Assembly: GCF_002291145.1 (NCBI RefSeq)
Contig: NZ_NTGE01000007.1
Coordinates: forward strand, 1-64,000
From: Streptomyces sp. SA15
GTDB lineage: Bacteria > Actinomycetota > Actinomycetes > Streptomycetales > Streptomycetaceae
Length of the DNA: 64,000 nucleotides
Direction: 5' to 3'
Position 1 is the stretch's first letter; the number at the start of each line of letters is the position of its first letter. Of this stretch, positions 25,016-33,473 are shown in pieces. Both the position numbers and the translations under genes were made by a program. The notes beneath the pieces are model-generated. The model saw nothing but the letters and a program-made list of their open reading frames with translations, was not told where the DNA came from and did not search any database.

Positions 25016-25744
25016 TCAGCTGCTGGTGACCGACATGCTGTTGGTCCGGAAGTCGAGGCCGCCGGACGACGAGGTGATCTCGAAGCCGAACTGGACGTCG
25101 CCGATGGTCTCGTTGCCCATCCAGCCCTTGGTGTCCTTGATCCACTTCAGGACCGGGAGGATCTGGACCGTGCCGGAGGTGGAGTCCGAGGTGCGCAGGA
25201 ACGAGAAGACGTCCCAGTACGTGCCGTCCGTCCGGGTGACCCGGCCCTTGTAGACATTCCAGTTGTGGCCGCCGAGCGTGGCGTTGCCCTGGTAGGAGCC
25301 GAGCGCGCCGACGTCCCCGTTGTAGTTGACCCAGAGCATGATCTCGTAGTCGTAGTCCGTGTCCCAGACGTCGTACGAGGTGTTGTACGCGCCCGAGGAC
25401 GGGACGGTGACGTTGTAGCTGCTGTTGAGCGAACCCAGCGAGGTGATGGACTTGTTGATCACCTTCTTGGCGTTCGGGTAGGACTTGATGCCGCCGGTGT
25501 TGGGGTGGTTGGCCCAGACACCCCAGTTGGTGCCGGAGTTGGCCCAGATGCACTGGCTGCCGGCGCCGCCGCCCCAGATGTTGTTGTAGAGCGTGTAGCC
25601 GTTCAGGCTGGTGTTGCCCCACTGGTCGCAGGAGTTCCAGACCGCGGCGGAGGCGGGGGCGGAGGCCATGCCGATGGTGACGCCGAGCGCGAGGGCCGGC
25701 GGCAGCAGGACCTTGCCGATTCTGCTCAGTGTGCGTGTTGCCAT
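25016..25744 (-). CDS. Secreted GH12 endoglucanase/xyloglucanase
   Basis: A 242-residue secreted endo-beta-1,4-glucanase of family 12. A Sec signal peptide (MATRTLSRIGKVLLPPALAL, cleavage near ASA-AVW at about residue 34) is followed by one beta-jelly-roll catalytic domain without a binding module. The nucleophile is E134 in YDYEIMLW and the acid/base E222 in FGFEITS; NGYTLYNNIWG is the family opening. GAAGGG precedes the ATG. It is the last gene of the ABC-GH74-GH42-GH95-GH12 series and lies 38 bases after the GH95 stop. GH12 includes both cellulases and xyloglucan-specific endoglucanases; the operon favours xyloglucan (inference). Confidence 0.9.
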   Translation of the reverse strand: MATRTLSRIGKVLLPPALALGVTIGMASAPASAAVWNSCDQWGNTSLNGYTLYNNIWGGGAGSQCIWANSGTNWGVWANHPNTGGIKSYPNAKKVINKSITSLGSLNSSYNVTVPSSGAYNTSYDVWDTDYDYEIMLWVNYNGDVGALGSYQGNATLGGHNWNVYKGRVTRTDGTYWDVFSFLRTSDSTSGTVQILPVLKWIKDTKGWMGNETIGDVQFGFEITSSSGGLDFRTNSMSVTSS

Positions 25745-25782
25745 GGTGTCCCTTCCATGGGTGGGGGGAATTGCGGGGGGAG

Positions 25783-28233
25783 TTACCACGTCCCCAGGGC
25801 GAGGACGCGTTCTTCTCCGGCGACGAGGTTGAGCGGCTCAGCGCCGGAGGAAGTCCGGAGTTCGATGCGGTGGGTGCGCGTGGGGCGTACGACCGCGGTC
25901 GCTTCGTGCGGGCTCCAGGTCAGGTCGATCTCGGCACCGAACCGGGTGCGGATGCCACGCAGTTCGCCCTTCGGGTACGCCGCGGGAAGCGCGGGCAGCA
26001 AAACCAGCCGGTCCGGCGTCGACTGCACGAGCATCTCGACGAGCACGGCGGGCAGGGTGTGGGCGGCATCCGCGTTGTAGACGTCGCGGTTCGGGTAGTG
26101 GGCGCTCATCAGGGAAGCGTGGAAGAAGTCCCCCTTGAGCACCTGGCCGAGGGCGTGCGCGACCCGCCCGCCGTCGCGCAGCCGGGCCGCGACGAGGGCG
26201 TGGTGGAGGTGGCCGTGGGCCGAGTCGTTCTCGGCGCCGCGGAGTTCGAGGGCGCGGTGGGCGGCTGCCGCGAGGTCCGGGGTGTCGTACGGCGTGATCT
26301 CGTCGAGCGGCCAGACGCCGTAGAGGTGGCTGAGATGGCGGTGGTCGTAGGTGTCGTCCAGGCCGGGCCAGGCCCATTCGGCGAGGGCGCCGTCGGCGTT
26401 GATCCGGTGGGGCGGGAGCCGGTCGGCGAGGGCGCGCCAGCGGTCTGCCTGTTCCGGATGCTCCTGATGTTCCAGGTGGTAGTCGGCGGCGGTGAGGAGG
26501 GCGTGCCGGGCGGCCGAGAGGTCCATGGCCGCGTTGATCGCGCCCCAGCTGGCGTTCGCCGGGCGGTTCTCGGGCGAGTAGGAGGGGACGACGATCAGGT
26601 GGCCGTCCTCGTCGGTACGGGTGAGGAAGTCCTCGTAGAACAGGGCGACTTGGGCGAGGGCGTGGGCGGTGCGCGGGTCGCGTTCGCCGCGGGTCTCGTC
26701 GTGGTTGACGAGGGGCTTGAGGAGCCAGTCGGCGCCGGCGGTCCACAGGTGGAGCGGATATTCGCGACTGAAGTGGTACGTCAGCCCGGACTCGCCGTCG
26801 GTGTGCGCGGGCGCGACGACGCCGCGGGCGCCGAAGACCGCGCGGGCGTTCTCACTCCAGTCAGCCAGTTGACGCTGGATCAGGGAGGCGTGTGCCTCGG
26901 TGACTTCGGGGAGGGCGGCGGCTGCCGCTGAAGCCGTCTGGAGGTTGAGGTTGGCGTCGTTGGTGAAGGCCCCCGACCAGGCCGTGTTCCAGTCACCGGT
27001 CCACAGGCCGACGAGGCGGGGCGGAAGCATTCCACTGGCCGAGAGCAGGTGGTAGCGGCCGGCGGCGAAGAGGCGTTCAAGGAGGGCTGGGCTGTCGGGG
27101 CGTTCCAGCAACTCGGAGCCGGGGAGGGCGCGTTCGGCGGGGTCGGCGTTGAGGTCGAGAGCGACGCGCTCGTAGGCGGTGCGGTGCAGCGCGGTGTGAC
27201 GGGCCAGGAGGCCGGCGTACGGGTCCTCGTCGTCGGGGAGCAGGTCGCCGAGGGCGCGGGCGTGGGCGAGGGCGTCCGGCTCGGGGGCGGCCGGGCCGTC
27301 CGGGGGGCGTGCGGCCGGCCCGTCTGCGTGGCGCACGGCCGGCACGTCCGGGTGGTGTACGGCCGGTCCGTCCGGGCGGTGTACGGCCGCCCCGCCCGTG
27401 TGGCGCAGGACGCGGGTCAGCAGCAGGACGGACTTGGCGCCGGTGACCCGTAGGCCGGGAGGCGTGAGCGACGTACGGCCGCCGGTGACCACGACGAGCG
27501 TCACTCCGGTGTACCCGCGGTCGCTGCCGGGGTAGCGGGCGCGCAGGGTGAGCAGGGCGCCCTCGGGGGTGAGGACGGCTCCGTGGCCGACGGCGAGGTC
27601 GTGGGGTGCGCCCGGGAGCCGGTGGTCGAGGGCGATGTCCAGGTCCGGTGCCGAGAGGTGGTGGACGATCACGTCATCGGCGCGTGAGACGAAGACCCGG
27701 CTGCCGAAGCCCTCGCACTCCGCCGTCGCGACGCCCGTGGTGAAGTCGACGGAGCGGCGGTACCGGCGCGGTTCGGCGGGCCGCATCGCGCGCAGCCGTA
27801 TCTGGAAGGCCGGGTGGAAGGGCTGCACCCACTGGAGGTCGCGGCCGTCGGTGAAGGTCTCGGCGGCGGTCGACTCACCGGCCAGCAACCGGTCCTGGAG
27901 CGCGGGGAGTTCGGCGGCCAGCTGGGGCGGCCGGGCGCGCTCCCCACCGTTCGGGCGGACCAGGGTGTGGTGGGTGACGATGACGCGTTCGTCGTTCGGA
28001 TCACCGAACACAAGGGTGCCGTGGTGGCCGTTGCCGCCCAGGAAGGCGTCCTCCCAGCGGGCGGCCGGCTCCGGCTCCCACGTGCCGTGGACGGGGCCGT
28101 CGGTGATGGCTTGAGCAGGGCCCGTCACGGCTTGAGCACGGCCGGTCATGGCTTGAGCACGGCCGGTCATGGCTTGAGCACGGCCGGTCATGGCTTGAGC
28201 ACGGCCGGTCCCAGCCTCAGCACGGCCGGTCAT
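25783..28233 (-). CDS. GH95 alpha-L-fucosidase-like hydrolase with repeat-encoded N-terminus
   Basis: Up to 816 residues, cytoplasmic. The family opening ARWEDAFLGGNGHHGTLVFG follows an unusual N-terminus made of six 7-residue repeats (MTGRAEA, GTGRAQA, three MTGRAQA, VTGPAQA). The repeats carry in-frame ATGs at 28233, 28191, 28170 and 28149, so the true start is ambiguous. The (alpha/alpha)6 barrel carries N428 and N430 in NDANLNLQT, matching the paired Asn that assist catalysis in GH95, and the barrel continues with PLHLWTAGADWLL. GH95 inverting enzymes remove alpha-1,2-fucose or the related L-galactose; xyloglucan carries alpha-1,2-fucose on its galactose side chains. Its first ATG overlaps the GH42 stop (ATGA). 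Confidence 0.85.
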   Translation of the reverse strand: MTGRAEAGTGRAQAMTGRAQAMTGRAQAMTGRAQAVTGPAQAITDGPVHGTWEPEPAARWEDAFLGGNGHHGTLVFGDPNDERVIVTHHTLVRPNGGERARPPQLAAELPALQDRLLAGESTAAETFTDGRDLQWVQPFHPAFQIRLRAMRPAEPRRYRRSVDFTTGVATAECEGFGSRVFVSRADDVIVHHLSAPDLDIALDHRLPGAPHDLAVGHGAVLTPEGALLTLRARYPGSDRGYTGVTLVVVTGGRTSLTPPGLRVTGAKSVLLLTRVLRHTGGAAVHRPDGPAVHHPDVPAVRHADGPAARPPDGPAAPEPDALAHARALGDLLPDDEDPYAGLLARHTALHRTAYERVALDLNADPAERALPGSELLERPDSPALLERLFAAGRYHLLSASGMLPPRLVGLWTGDWNTAWSGAFTNDANLNLQTASAAAAALPEVTEAHASLIQRQLADWSENARAVFGARGVVAPAHTDGESGLTYHFSREYPLHLWTAGADWLLKPLVNHDETRGERDPRTAHALAQVALFYEDFLTRTDEDGHLIVVPSYSPENRPANASWGAINAAMDLSAARHALLTAADYHLEHQEHPEQADRWRALADRLPPHRINADGALAEWAWPGLDDTYDHRHLSHLYGVWPLDEITPYDTPDLAAAAHRALELRGAENDSAHGHLHHALVAARLRDGGRVAHALGQVLKGDFFHASLMSAHYPNRDVYNADAAHTLPAVLVEMLVQSTPDRLVLLPALPAAYPKGELRGIRTRFGAEIDLTWSPHEATAVVRPTRTHRIELRTSSGAEPLNLVAGEERVLALGTW
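28108..28233 (-). repeat. Six tandem 21-bp units spanning the GH42 stop / GH95 start junction
   Basis: Each minus-strand unit follows the pattern GTGCTCAAGCCATGACCGG plus two bases. In the GH42 frame it reads V-L-K-P-stop; in the GH95 frame it supplies ATG then TGRAQA. The array therefore multiplies the overlapping stop-start junction. Units 28129-28191 are identical apart from the last copies' drift; the second unit has lost its ATG and the sixth has GTG. The length is a multiple of three, so copy-number change would not shift the reading frame. Confidence 0.9.
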
Positions 28234-30200
28234 GGCTTGAGCACCGCCGCTCCGTAGCGGCCGAGGGTGAGCTCGCCCTCGACGTCCGTCCCCGTCAGTA
28301 CGTCGTGAGGGGCCCCCGGCACCTCGACGGTCACGGACTCGCGCCCGTGGTTGAGGACGAACAGCAACTCACCCCGACGGACCACCTCGACCCCGGCGGG
28401 GACGGCATCCAGCACGGGACGAACCCCGGCCTCGGCGGCCACACCGGCGAGCAGGTCGCGCAGCGCCTCCGGCTCGGGAAGCGTCGAGACGTACCGGGCG
28501 CGGCCCTTGCGCAGCACCGCGGGCAAACCGTCCAGCTCCCCGCCCTTGTACGCGGCCTCCGCCTCGGCGTCCTCGGTCTTCTCGATCTCCTCCGACCACA
28601 GGGTGCCGCGGAAGCCGTCGCACTCGACGGTCTCCCCCGCGTCCAGCGGCCACCACTCGTGCAGCGTGCGGATGCCGAACAGCTCGCGCAGCCGGGCGTC
28701 CATCCCGCCGGTCCGCACCCGGTCGTCCTCGTCGGCGATGCCGGTCAGGAAGCCGCTGACGAGGGTGCCGCCATCGCGGACGTACGCGAGGAGGTTCTCG
28801 ATCGCCGCGTCCGTGAGCGCGTACAGCTGGGGGACGACGACCAGCTTGTACGCGCTCAGGTCGTGCTCGGGGTGAGCGAAGTCGGTGGTGAGGTGGGCCT
28901 CCCAGAGGGCGCGGTGCCAGGCTCTGAGGAGGTCGGGGTGGTCGACGTGCGTGGACAGGCGGCCGTCCTGGGCGCCGGCCCACCAAGCGTGCCAGTCATG
29001 CAGGATCGCGATGTCGCTGTCGGAATGACTGCCCGCCACTTCGCCGCTGATCCTCGCGAGGTCGGCGCCGAGCTGCTTCACCTCCTGGTACGTACGGCCC
29101 TCCTCCCCCGCGTGACTGACCATCCCGGAGTGGAACTTCTCGGCGCCCTGCCGGGACTGCCGCCACTGGAAGTAGCAGACCGCGTCGGCGCCCCGGGCCA
29201 CTGCCTGGAGCGACCAGAGGCGGTTGAGTCCGCGGGGCTTGGGGTGGTTGACGCCCCGCCAGTTGACCGGGCCGGCCGCCTGCTCCATCAGCATCCAGGG
29301 GCCGCGGGCCTGGGAGCGGGTCATGTCCTGGACGAGGGCGCCGTTCTGGGCGCCGAGAGGGTCGCGCGGATCGGGGTAGAGGTCGACCGAAACGACGTCC
29401 TCCTCCTCGACCCAGCGCCATGCGTCCTGGCCGACCCACAGCGGCATGAAGTTGGTGGTGACGGGGATGTGCGGGGTCGCCCGGCGGACGATGTCACGCT
29501 CGGCGACGTAACACTCCAGGAGCATGTCGGACGTGAACCGCTTGAAGTCCAGCACCTGGCTGGGGTTCTTCAGGTAGTGGGCGTGGCGGGGCGTGTGGAT
29601 CTCGTCCCAGGCGCCGTAGCCCTGGCTCCAGAAGGCGGTGCCCCAGGCGGTGTTGAGGGCGTCGAGCGTGCCGTACTTGTCCTGGAGCCAGCGGCGGAAA
29701 CGGGCGGCGGCCTCGTCGCTCCAGTCGTAGGTGCAGTACTCGTTGTTGATGTGCCACAGGGTGAGGGCCGGGTGGGTGCCGTAGCGGGCGGCGAGGTCCT
29801 CGGTGATGGCGGCGGCGTACCGGCGGTAGGTGGCGCTGGAGTGCGAGAAGTGCTGGCGGCCGCCCCACCACTCGGTACGGCCGTCCTGGTCGACGGGCAG
29901 GGTGTCGCGGTGCAGGTGGCCCATCCAGGGCGGGGGCGAGGCGGTGGGGGTGGCGAGGACGACCCCGATGCCGTTGTCGTGAATCAGATCCATCAGCCGG
30001 TCCAGCCAGCCGAAGTCCCGCTCCCCCGGCCGGGGTTCCAGCTTCGCCCAGGAGAAGACGCCGAGGGTGACGGAGTTGACGCCGGCGTCCTTCATCAGAC
30101 GGACGTCCTCGTGCCAGGTCTCCTCGGGCCACTGCTCGGGGTTGTAGTCGCCGCCGTAGAGGATGCCGCGCTCGCGGGTCACATGGCTGAGGTCGGGCAT
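28230..30200 (-). CDS. GH42 beta-galactosidase
   Basis: A 656-residue cytoplasmic beta-galactosidase of family 42. The N-terminal TIM barrel begins YGGDYNPEQWPEETWHEDVR, the family signature. The acid/base is E154 in LWHINNEY and the nucleophile E306 in WMLMEQ. A trimerisation domain (GAQDGRLSTHVDHPDLL, then YKLVVVPQLYALTD) and a small C-terminal beta domain ending GAAVLKP follow. Its ATG overlaps the GH74 stop by one base (TGATG), and its stop overlaps the GH95 ATG. In this operon it would remove beta-1,2-galactose from imported xyloglucan oligosaccharides (inference from context; GH42 enzymes vary in linkage). Confidence 0.93.
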   Translation of the reverse strand: MPDLSHVTRERGILYGGDYNPEQWPEETWHEDVRLMKDAGVNSVTLGVFSWAKLEPRPGERDFGWLDRLMDLIHDNGIGVVLATPTASPPPWMGHLHRDTLPVDQDGRTEWWGGRQHFSHSSATYRRYAAAITEDLAARYGTHPALTLWHINNEYCTYDWSDEAAARFRRWLQDKYGTLDALNTAWGTAFWSQGYGAWDEIHTPRHAHYLKNPSQVLDFKRFTSDMLLECYVAERDIVRRATPHIPVTTNFMPLWVGQDAWRWVEEEDVVSVDLYPDPRDPLGAQNGALVQDMTRSQARGPWMLMEQAAGPVNWRGVNHPKPRGLNRLWSLQAVARGADAVCYFQWRQSRQGAEKFHSGMVSHAGEEGRTYQEVKQLGADLARISGEVAGSHSDSDIAILHDWHAWWAGAQDGRLSTHVDHPDLLRAWHRALWEAHLTTDFAHPEHDLSAYKLVVVPQLYALTDAAIENLLAYVRDGGTLVSGFLTGIADEDDRVRTGGMDARLRELFGIRTLHEWWPLDAGETVECDGFRGTLWSEEIEKTEDAEAEAAYKGGELDGLPAVLRKGRARYVSTLPEPEALRDLLAGVAAEAGVRPVLDAVPAGVEVVRRGELLFVLNHGRESVTVEVPGAPHDVLTGTDVEGELTLGRYGAAVLKP

Positions 30201-32413
30201 CAGACGGGCTCCCCGTACTGGACGCCGCGCCCGTTGGTGGCGAGGTAGACGCGGCCGTACACGCGCGGGTCACCGGTGATCGCCTCGCCGATCCAGCCCC
30301 ACTGGTGGGCGTCGTCGTTGATCCGCACCCAGCTCTTCGCGCCGTCGTCGGAGCGATAGACGGCGGTGATGGTCTCGGTGGACCCGACCAGGTAGATCGC
30401 CGGGTAGTCGGCACCGTCCGCGGCCTTGCCGAAGCCGAGGCAGTACGAGGCCCAGCAGCTGGGGACCTTCGAGAAGGTGGCGCCCCCGTCGGTGGACCGG
30501 TACAGCCCGTTCCACTTGGTGGACAGCCACAGGTCACCGCTCCGTCCCGGCGCCGCGACCAGCTCGAACTGGCTGTCGCCGGAGGGCAGTTGGGTGGCGC
30601 GGGCGGTGAAGGTGAGGCCACTGTCGGTGCTGGCGAACAGCGTTCCCGTGTCGGTGTCGTACGCGTACAAGAGCCTCGGGTCGGCCGGGTCGGCGACCGG
30701 CGTGGCGCCCTTCGGGAAGGAGGTGACCTCGGACCAGGTGGCGCCGTTGTCCGTGGAGCGGTGGGCGGGGTACTTCGTGCCGTCCCAGTGCACGAAGACC
30801 CAGAGCAGCACGCTGCCGTCGGCGTTGGTGGCGATCGGCCCCGGTGCGTCCTTGGCGATGGCGGGCTGGGCCTTGAAGGGCGCCCAGGTCTGCCCGCCGT
30901 CGTTCGAGTAGGCGCCGTTGCCGTTGTCGCCCCAGCCGCTGCGGACCACGTACGCCGGCTTGGCCGCGGCCTGGGCGAGCCCCGTCGCCGACCCGAAGAT
31001 GGGGTTCGACGCCATGCCGCGCGAGGGGGACGCCGTGAGCGACTCGTGGTACATCACGCCGATGTCCCCGTTACCGCTGATCAGGTGCGCCGTTCCGACC
31101 GGGGGCGAGATCAGCTGGCGGGCGGACGCCTCCTCCAGGCCGCGGATCTGCGGGGCCCAGTTCCTCAGGTCCCGCGTGCCGTATATGGTCGCGCCGGTGC
31201 CGTAGAGGACGTGCCGGGAGTCGTACGGGTCGAGGGCGAGGGCCTGGATCCACCAGCCGAACTTCGGCTTGTCCGCTCCCCACTTGAGGTAGGGGGTCTC
31301 GGAGACGTCGAAGACTGCCGTGTCCTTCAGGGACGTCCAGGTGCGTCCGCCGTCGGTGCTGCGGAACACCGTGTCGACCTCCGCCCACCGGTTGTTGGTG
31401 GAGACGACGAGCGTGCCGGGCCGACGGGCGTCGACGGCGACACCGCCGTAGCCGAAGTTGTCGGCCGAGCCGTCGGCGGTGGTGCCGCCCGGCTTGACGG
31501 GCGTGACCTCGGTCCACTTGCCGTTGAGGGTGCACAGCTTGTGCACGCTGCCGTTGGACTGGCCGTTGGGGCCGGGCGCGTTGGCGTACGTCACGTACAG
31601 GTGGCTGGTGCCCCGGTCGTAGGCCGCGCGGATCGGCACCTTGGCGGCGGTGCCGGATGGCCGGCCGGGGACGGCCTCCCAGGTGGTGCCGTCGGCGGTA
31701 CGGAACAGGTTGGCCGTGGTGCCGTCGCTGTCACCCCAGCCGGCGTAGAGCGTGCGCCCGGCGGCGACGAGGAGGGTGACGCCCTGGCCGCCCGCGTTCG
31801 GGCTGCCCGGGAAGCCGGAGGCGGTGGCCCAAGTGGCCCCCCGGTCGGTCGACTTCAGCAGCCCGTCGTGCCGGGTGCCCAGCCACAGGACGTCACTGTT
31901 GCGCGGATCGACGAGCAGCCGCTCGCCGCAGCCGCGCCCGTCCTCGTTGGCACCGAGCTTCACGGTGAGGTCGGTGCGCTGCCAGGTGGCGCCACGGTCC
32001 TCGGACCGCAGGACGGCTCCGTTGCCCGCCCAGGACTGGGCGTAGGTGCCGAGGGCGAGGTACAGCCGGTTCGGGTGCGCCGGATCGACGGCCATGGCCT
32101 CGACGCCGAGCAGGTTCCAGTCGTCCCAGCCGATGTGGTCGGTCAGCGGGACCCAGCTCGCGGTGCGGTCGTCCCACCGGTAGGCGCCACCGATGTCGGT
32201 ACGGGCGTAGGCGAGGCCGCGGACGGAGGGATGGAAGAGGATGCCGGTGACGAAGCCGGTGCCGCCTTGGACGGCGTTGCGCCAGCGGTAGGCGGGGGCG
32301 GTGGCGGACTCCGCGGCCCGGGCGGGACCGGCGAGAGTGGGAAGGCTCGTGAGCGCGGCGGCGGCCGCGGTCCCGGCGAGAACGGCTCGTCTGCTCAAGC
32401 GCGACGCGTGCAT
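30200..32413 (-). CDS. Secreted GH74 xyloglucanase
   Basis: A 737-residue family 74 enzyme with two seven-bladed beta-propellers, made visible by repeated SxDxGxTW-like Asp-box turns (RSEDRGATW, KSTDRGATW, RSTDGGRTW, RSTDGGATF). The two catalytic Asp are D73 in ARTDIGGAYRWD and D450 in SGNGDIGVMYH. The N-terminus MHASRLSRRAVLAGTAAAAA is a Tat signal. GH74 members are overwhelmingly xyloglucan-specific, which makes this gene the key substrate marker for the island. It has no binding module. It is separated from the upstream permease gene by 133 bases containing a strong hairpin, and is directly coupled to GH42 downstream. Confidence 0.94.
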   Translation of the reverse strand: MHASRLSRRAVLAGTAAAAALTSLPTLAGPARAAESATAPAYRWRNAVQGGTGFVTGILFHPSVRGLAYARTDIGGAYRWDDRTASWVPLTDHIGWDDWNLLGVEAMAVDPAHPNRLYLALGTYAQSWAGNGAVLRSEDRGATWQRTDLTVKLGANEDGRGCGERLLVDPRNSDVLWLGTRHDGLLKSTDRGATWATASGFPGSPNAGGQGVTLLVAAGRTLYAGWGDSDGTTANLFRTADGTTWEAVPGRPSGTAAKVPIRAAYDRGTSHLYVTYANAPGPNGQSNGSVHKLCTLNGKWTEVTPVKPGGTTADGSADNFGYGGVAVDARRPGTLVVSTNNRWAEVDTVFRSTDGGRTWTSLKDTAVFDVSETPYLKWGADKPKFGWWIQALALDPYDSRHVLYGTGATIYGTRDLRNWAPQIRGLEEASARQLISPPVGTAHLISGNGDIGVMYHESLTASPSRGMASNPIFGSATGLAQAAAKPAYVVRSGWGDNGNGAYSNDGGQTWAPFKAQPAIAKDAPGPIATNADGSVLLWVFVHWDGTKYPAHRSTDNGATWSEVTSFPKGATPVADPADPRLLYAYDTDTGTLFASTDSGLTFTARATQLPSGDSQFELVAAPGRSGDLWLSTKWNGLYRSTDGGATFSKVPSCWASYCLGFGKAADGADYPAIYLVGSTETITAVYRSDDGAKSWVRINDDAHQWGWIGEAITGDPRVYGRVYLATNGRGVQYGEPV

Positions 32414-32468
32414 GACATACCTCGTTCTGTGCGGCTCGGGGAAAGCAGGGAATGGGGAGGTCCGGGGT

Positions 32469-32510
32469 CGCCGCGGCCGACCGCCGGTTAGGAGCAGGTC
32501 GGCCGCGGCG
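32469..32510 (-). terminator. Strong hairpin between permease and GH74 genes
   Basis: A perfect 14-bp stem, CGCCGCGGCCGACC (32469-32482) with GGTCGGCCGCGGCG (32497-32510), encloses a 14-base loop. It falls inside the ABC-GH74 gene series, where neighbours otherwise overlap. It is either an internal attenuator or RNA-stabilising stem separating transporter and hydrolase expression, or a terminator followed by a separate promoter. Confidence 0.75.
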
Positions 32511-32546
32511 AGGATGAGGGGGAAGGGGAGGGGAGAAGGGCGGGTG

Positions 32547-33473
32547 TCAGCCCTTGACCGCGCCGGTCAGCATGCCCTTCTTGAAGTGCCGCTGGACGAA
32601 GGGGGAGGCAACCGCAACGGGAATCAACGCAAGAACCATGACAGCCATCTGCAGCCCCAGGGCGGAGAGTTGTCCGGTGCGGACCGCCTGCTGGAGGCCG
32701 GTCGGCGCCTCGCTGTTCTTCTGGACCAGCTGGATGAGCACGTTCTGCAGCGGCATCATCTGCTGGTCGGTGAGGTAGATGGAGGCGTTGAACCAGGCGC
32801 TCCAGTACCCGACCGCGTAGAACAGGGAGATGACGGCGAGCACCGCTCGCGACAGCGGCATGATGATGGTCAGCAGGATGCGCAGGTCACTGGCCCCGTC
32901 GATGCGGGCGGACTCGGTGAGTTCCGGGGAGATCCCCATGAAGAAGGCCCGCAGGACGAGGATGTTGAAGACGCTGACCGCGCTCGGCAGGATCAGCGAC
33001 AGATAGGTGTCGGTGAGACCCAGCGACTGCACCAGAAGGTACGTCGGGATGAGGCCGGCCCCGAAGAACATGGTCGCCATCATGGTCATCAGAAAGAACC
33101 GGTGGCCCAGACTGCCCGGCCGGGACAGGCCGTAGGCCGCGAGCACCGACACCGTCATCGAGAACAGCGTGCCGAAGAGCGTGACACCGACCGAGACCAT
33201 GATCGCCCGGCTGACCTGGCCGCCGCTGAGCAGTTCCGTGTAGTTGACGAAGGTGATGCCCTGGGGGATCACGACGAGACCGCCCACCCGGTCGATCACG
33301 GGTTTCGGGGAGAGGCTGGTGACGATCACGATCCACAGCGGGCCAAGCACCCCCAGGCAGCACAGGACCAGGAAGCCGCCCTTGGCGGTGAGTCCGACCT
33401 TGCTGGGCGGCTCCTCCCACACGGGGCGGGCGGGAGCCTTGAGGCTGCGGATGAGCTGCGTGTTGAGGCTCAT
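32547..33473 (-). CDS. ABC oligosaccharide transporter permease (YtcP/LplC type)
   Basis: A 308-residue permease with six membrane segments, such as GGFLVLCCLGVLGPLWIVIV. The EAA loop is GISPELTESARIDGASDLRI (about 185-204). The C-terminus MLTGAVKG is typical of the LplC/YtcP class that works with long lipoproteins on complex oligosaccharides. The ATG overlaps the stop of the upstream permease as ATGA. No ATPase gene is present in the operon. It ends 133 bases before GH74. Confidence 0.92.
   Translation of the reverse strand: MSLNTQLIRSLKAPARPVWEEPPSKVGLTAKGGFLVLCCLGVLGPLWIVIVTSLSPKPVIDRVGGLVVIPQGITFVNYTELLSGGQVSRAIMVSVGVTLFGTLFSMTVSVLAAYGLSRPGSLGHRFFLMTMMATMFFGAGLIPTYLLVQSLGLTDTYLSLILPSAVSVFNILVLRAFFMGISPELTESARIDGASDLRILLTIIMPLSRAVLAVISLFYAVGYWSAWFNASIYLTDQQMMPLQNVLIQLVQKNSEAPTGLQQAVRTGQLSALGLQMAVMVLALIPVAVASPFVQRHFKKGMLTGAVKG

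Noticed and set aside
28108..28233. Six 21-bp repeats considered as a CRISPR array or iteron origin
   Set aside because: There are no spacers and the units are translated in frame at the junction of two hydrolase genes; no replication gene is near.
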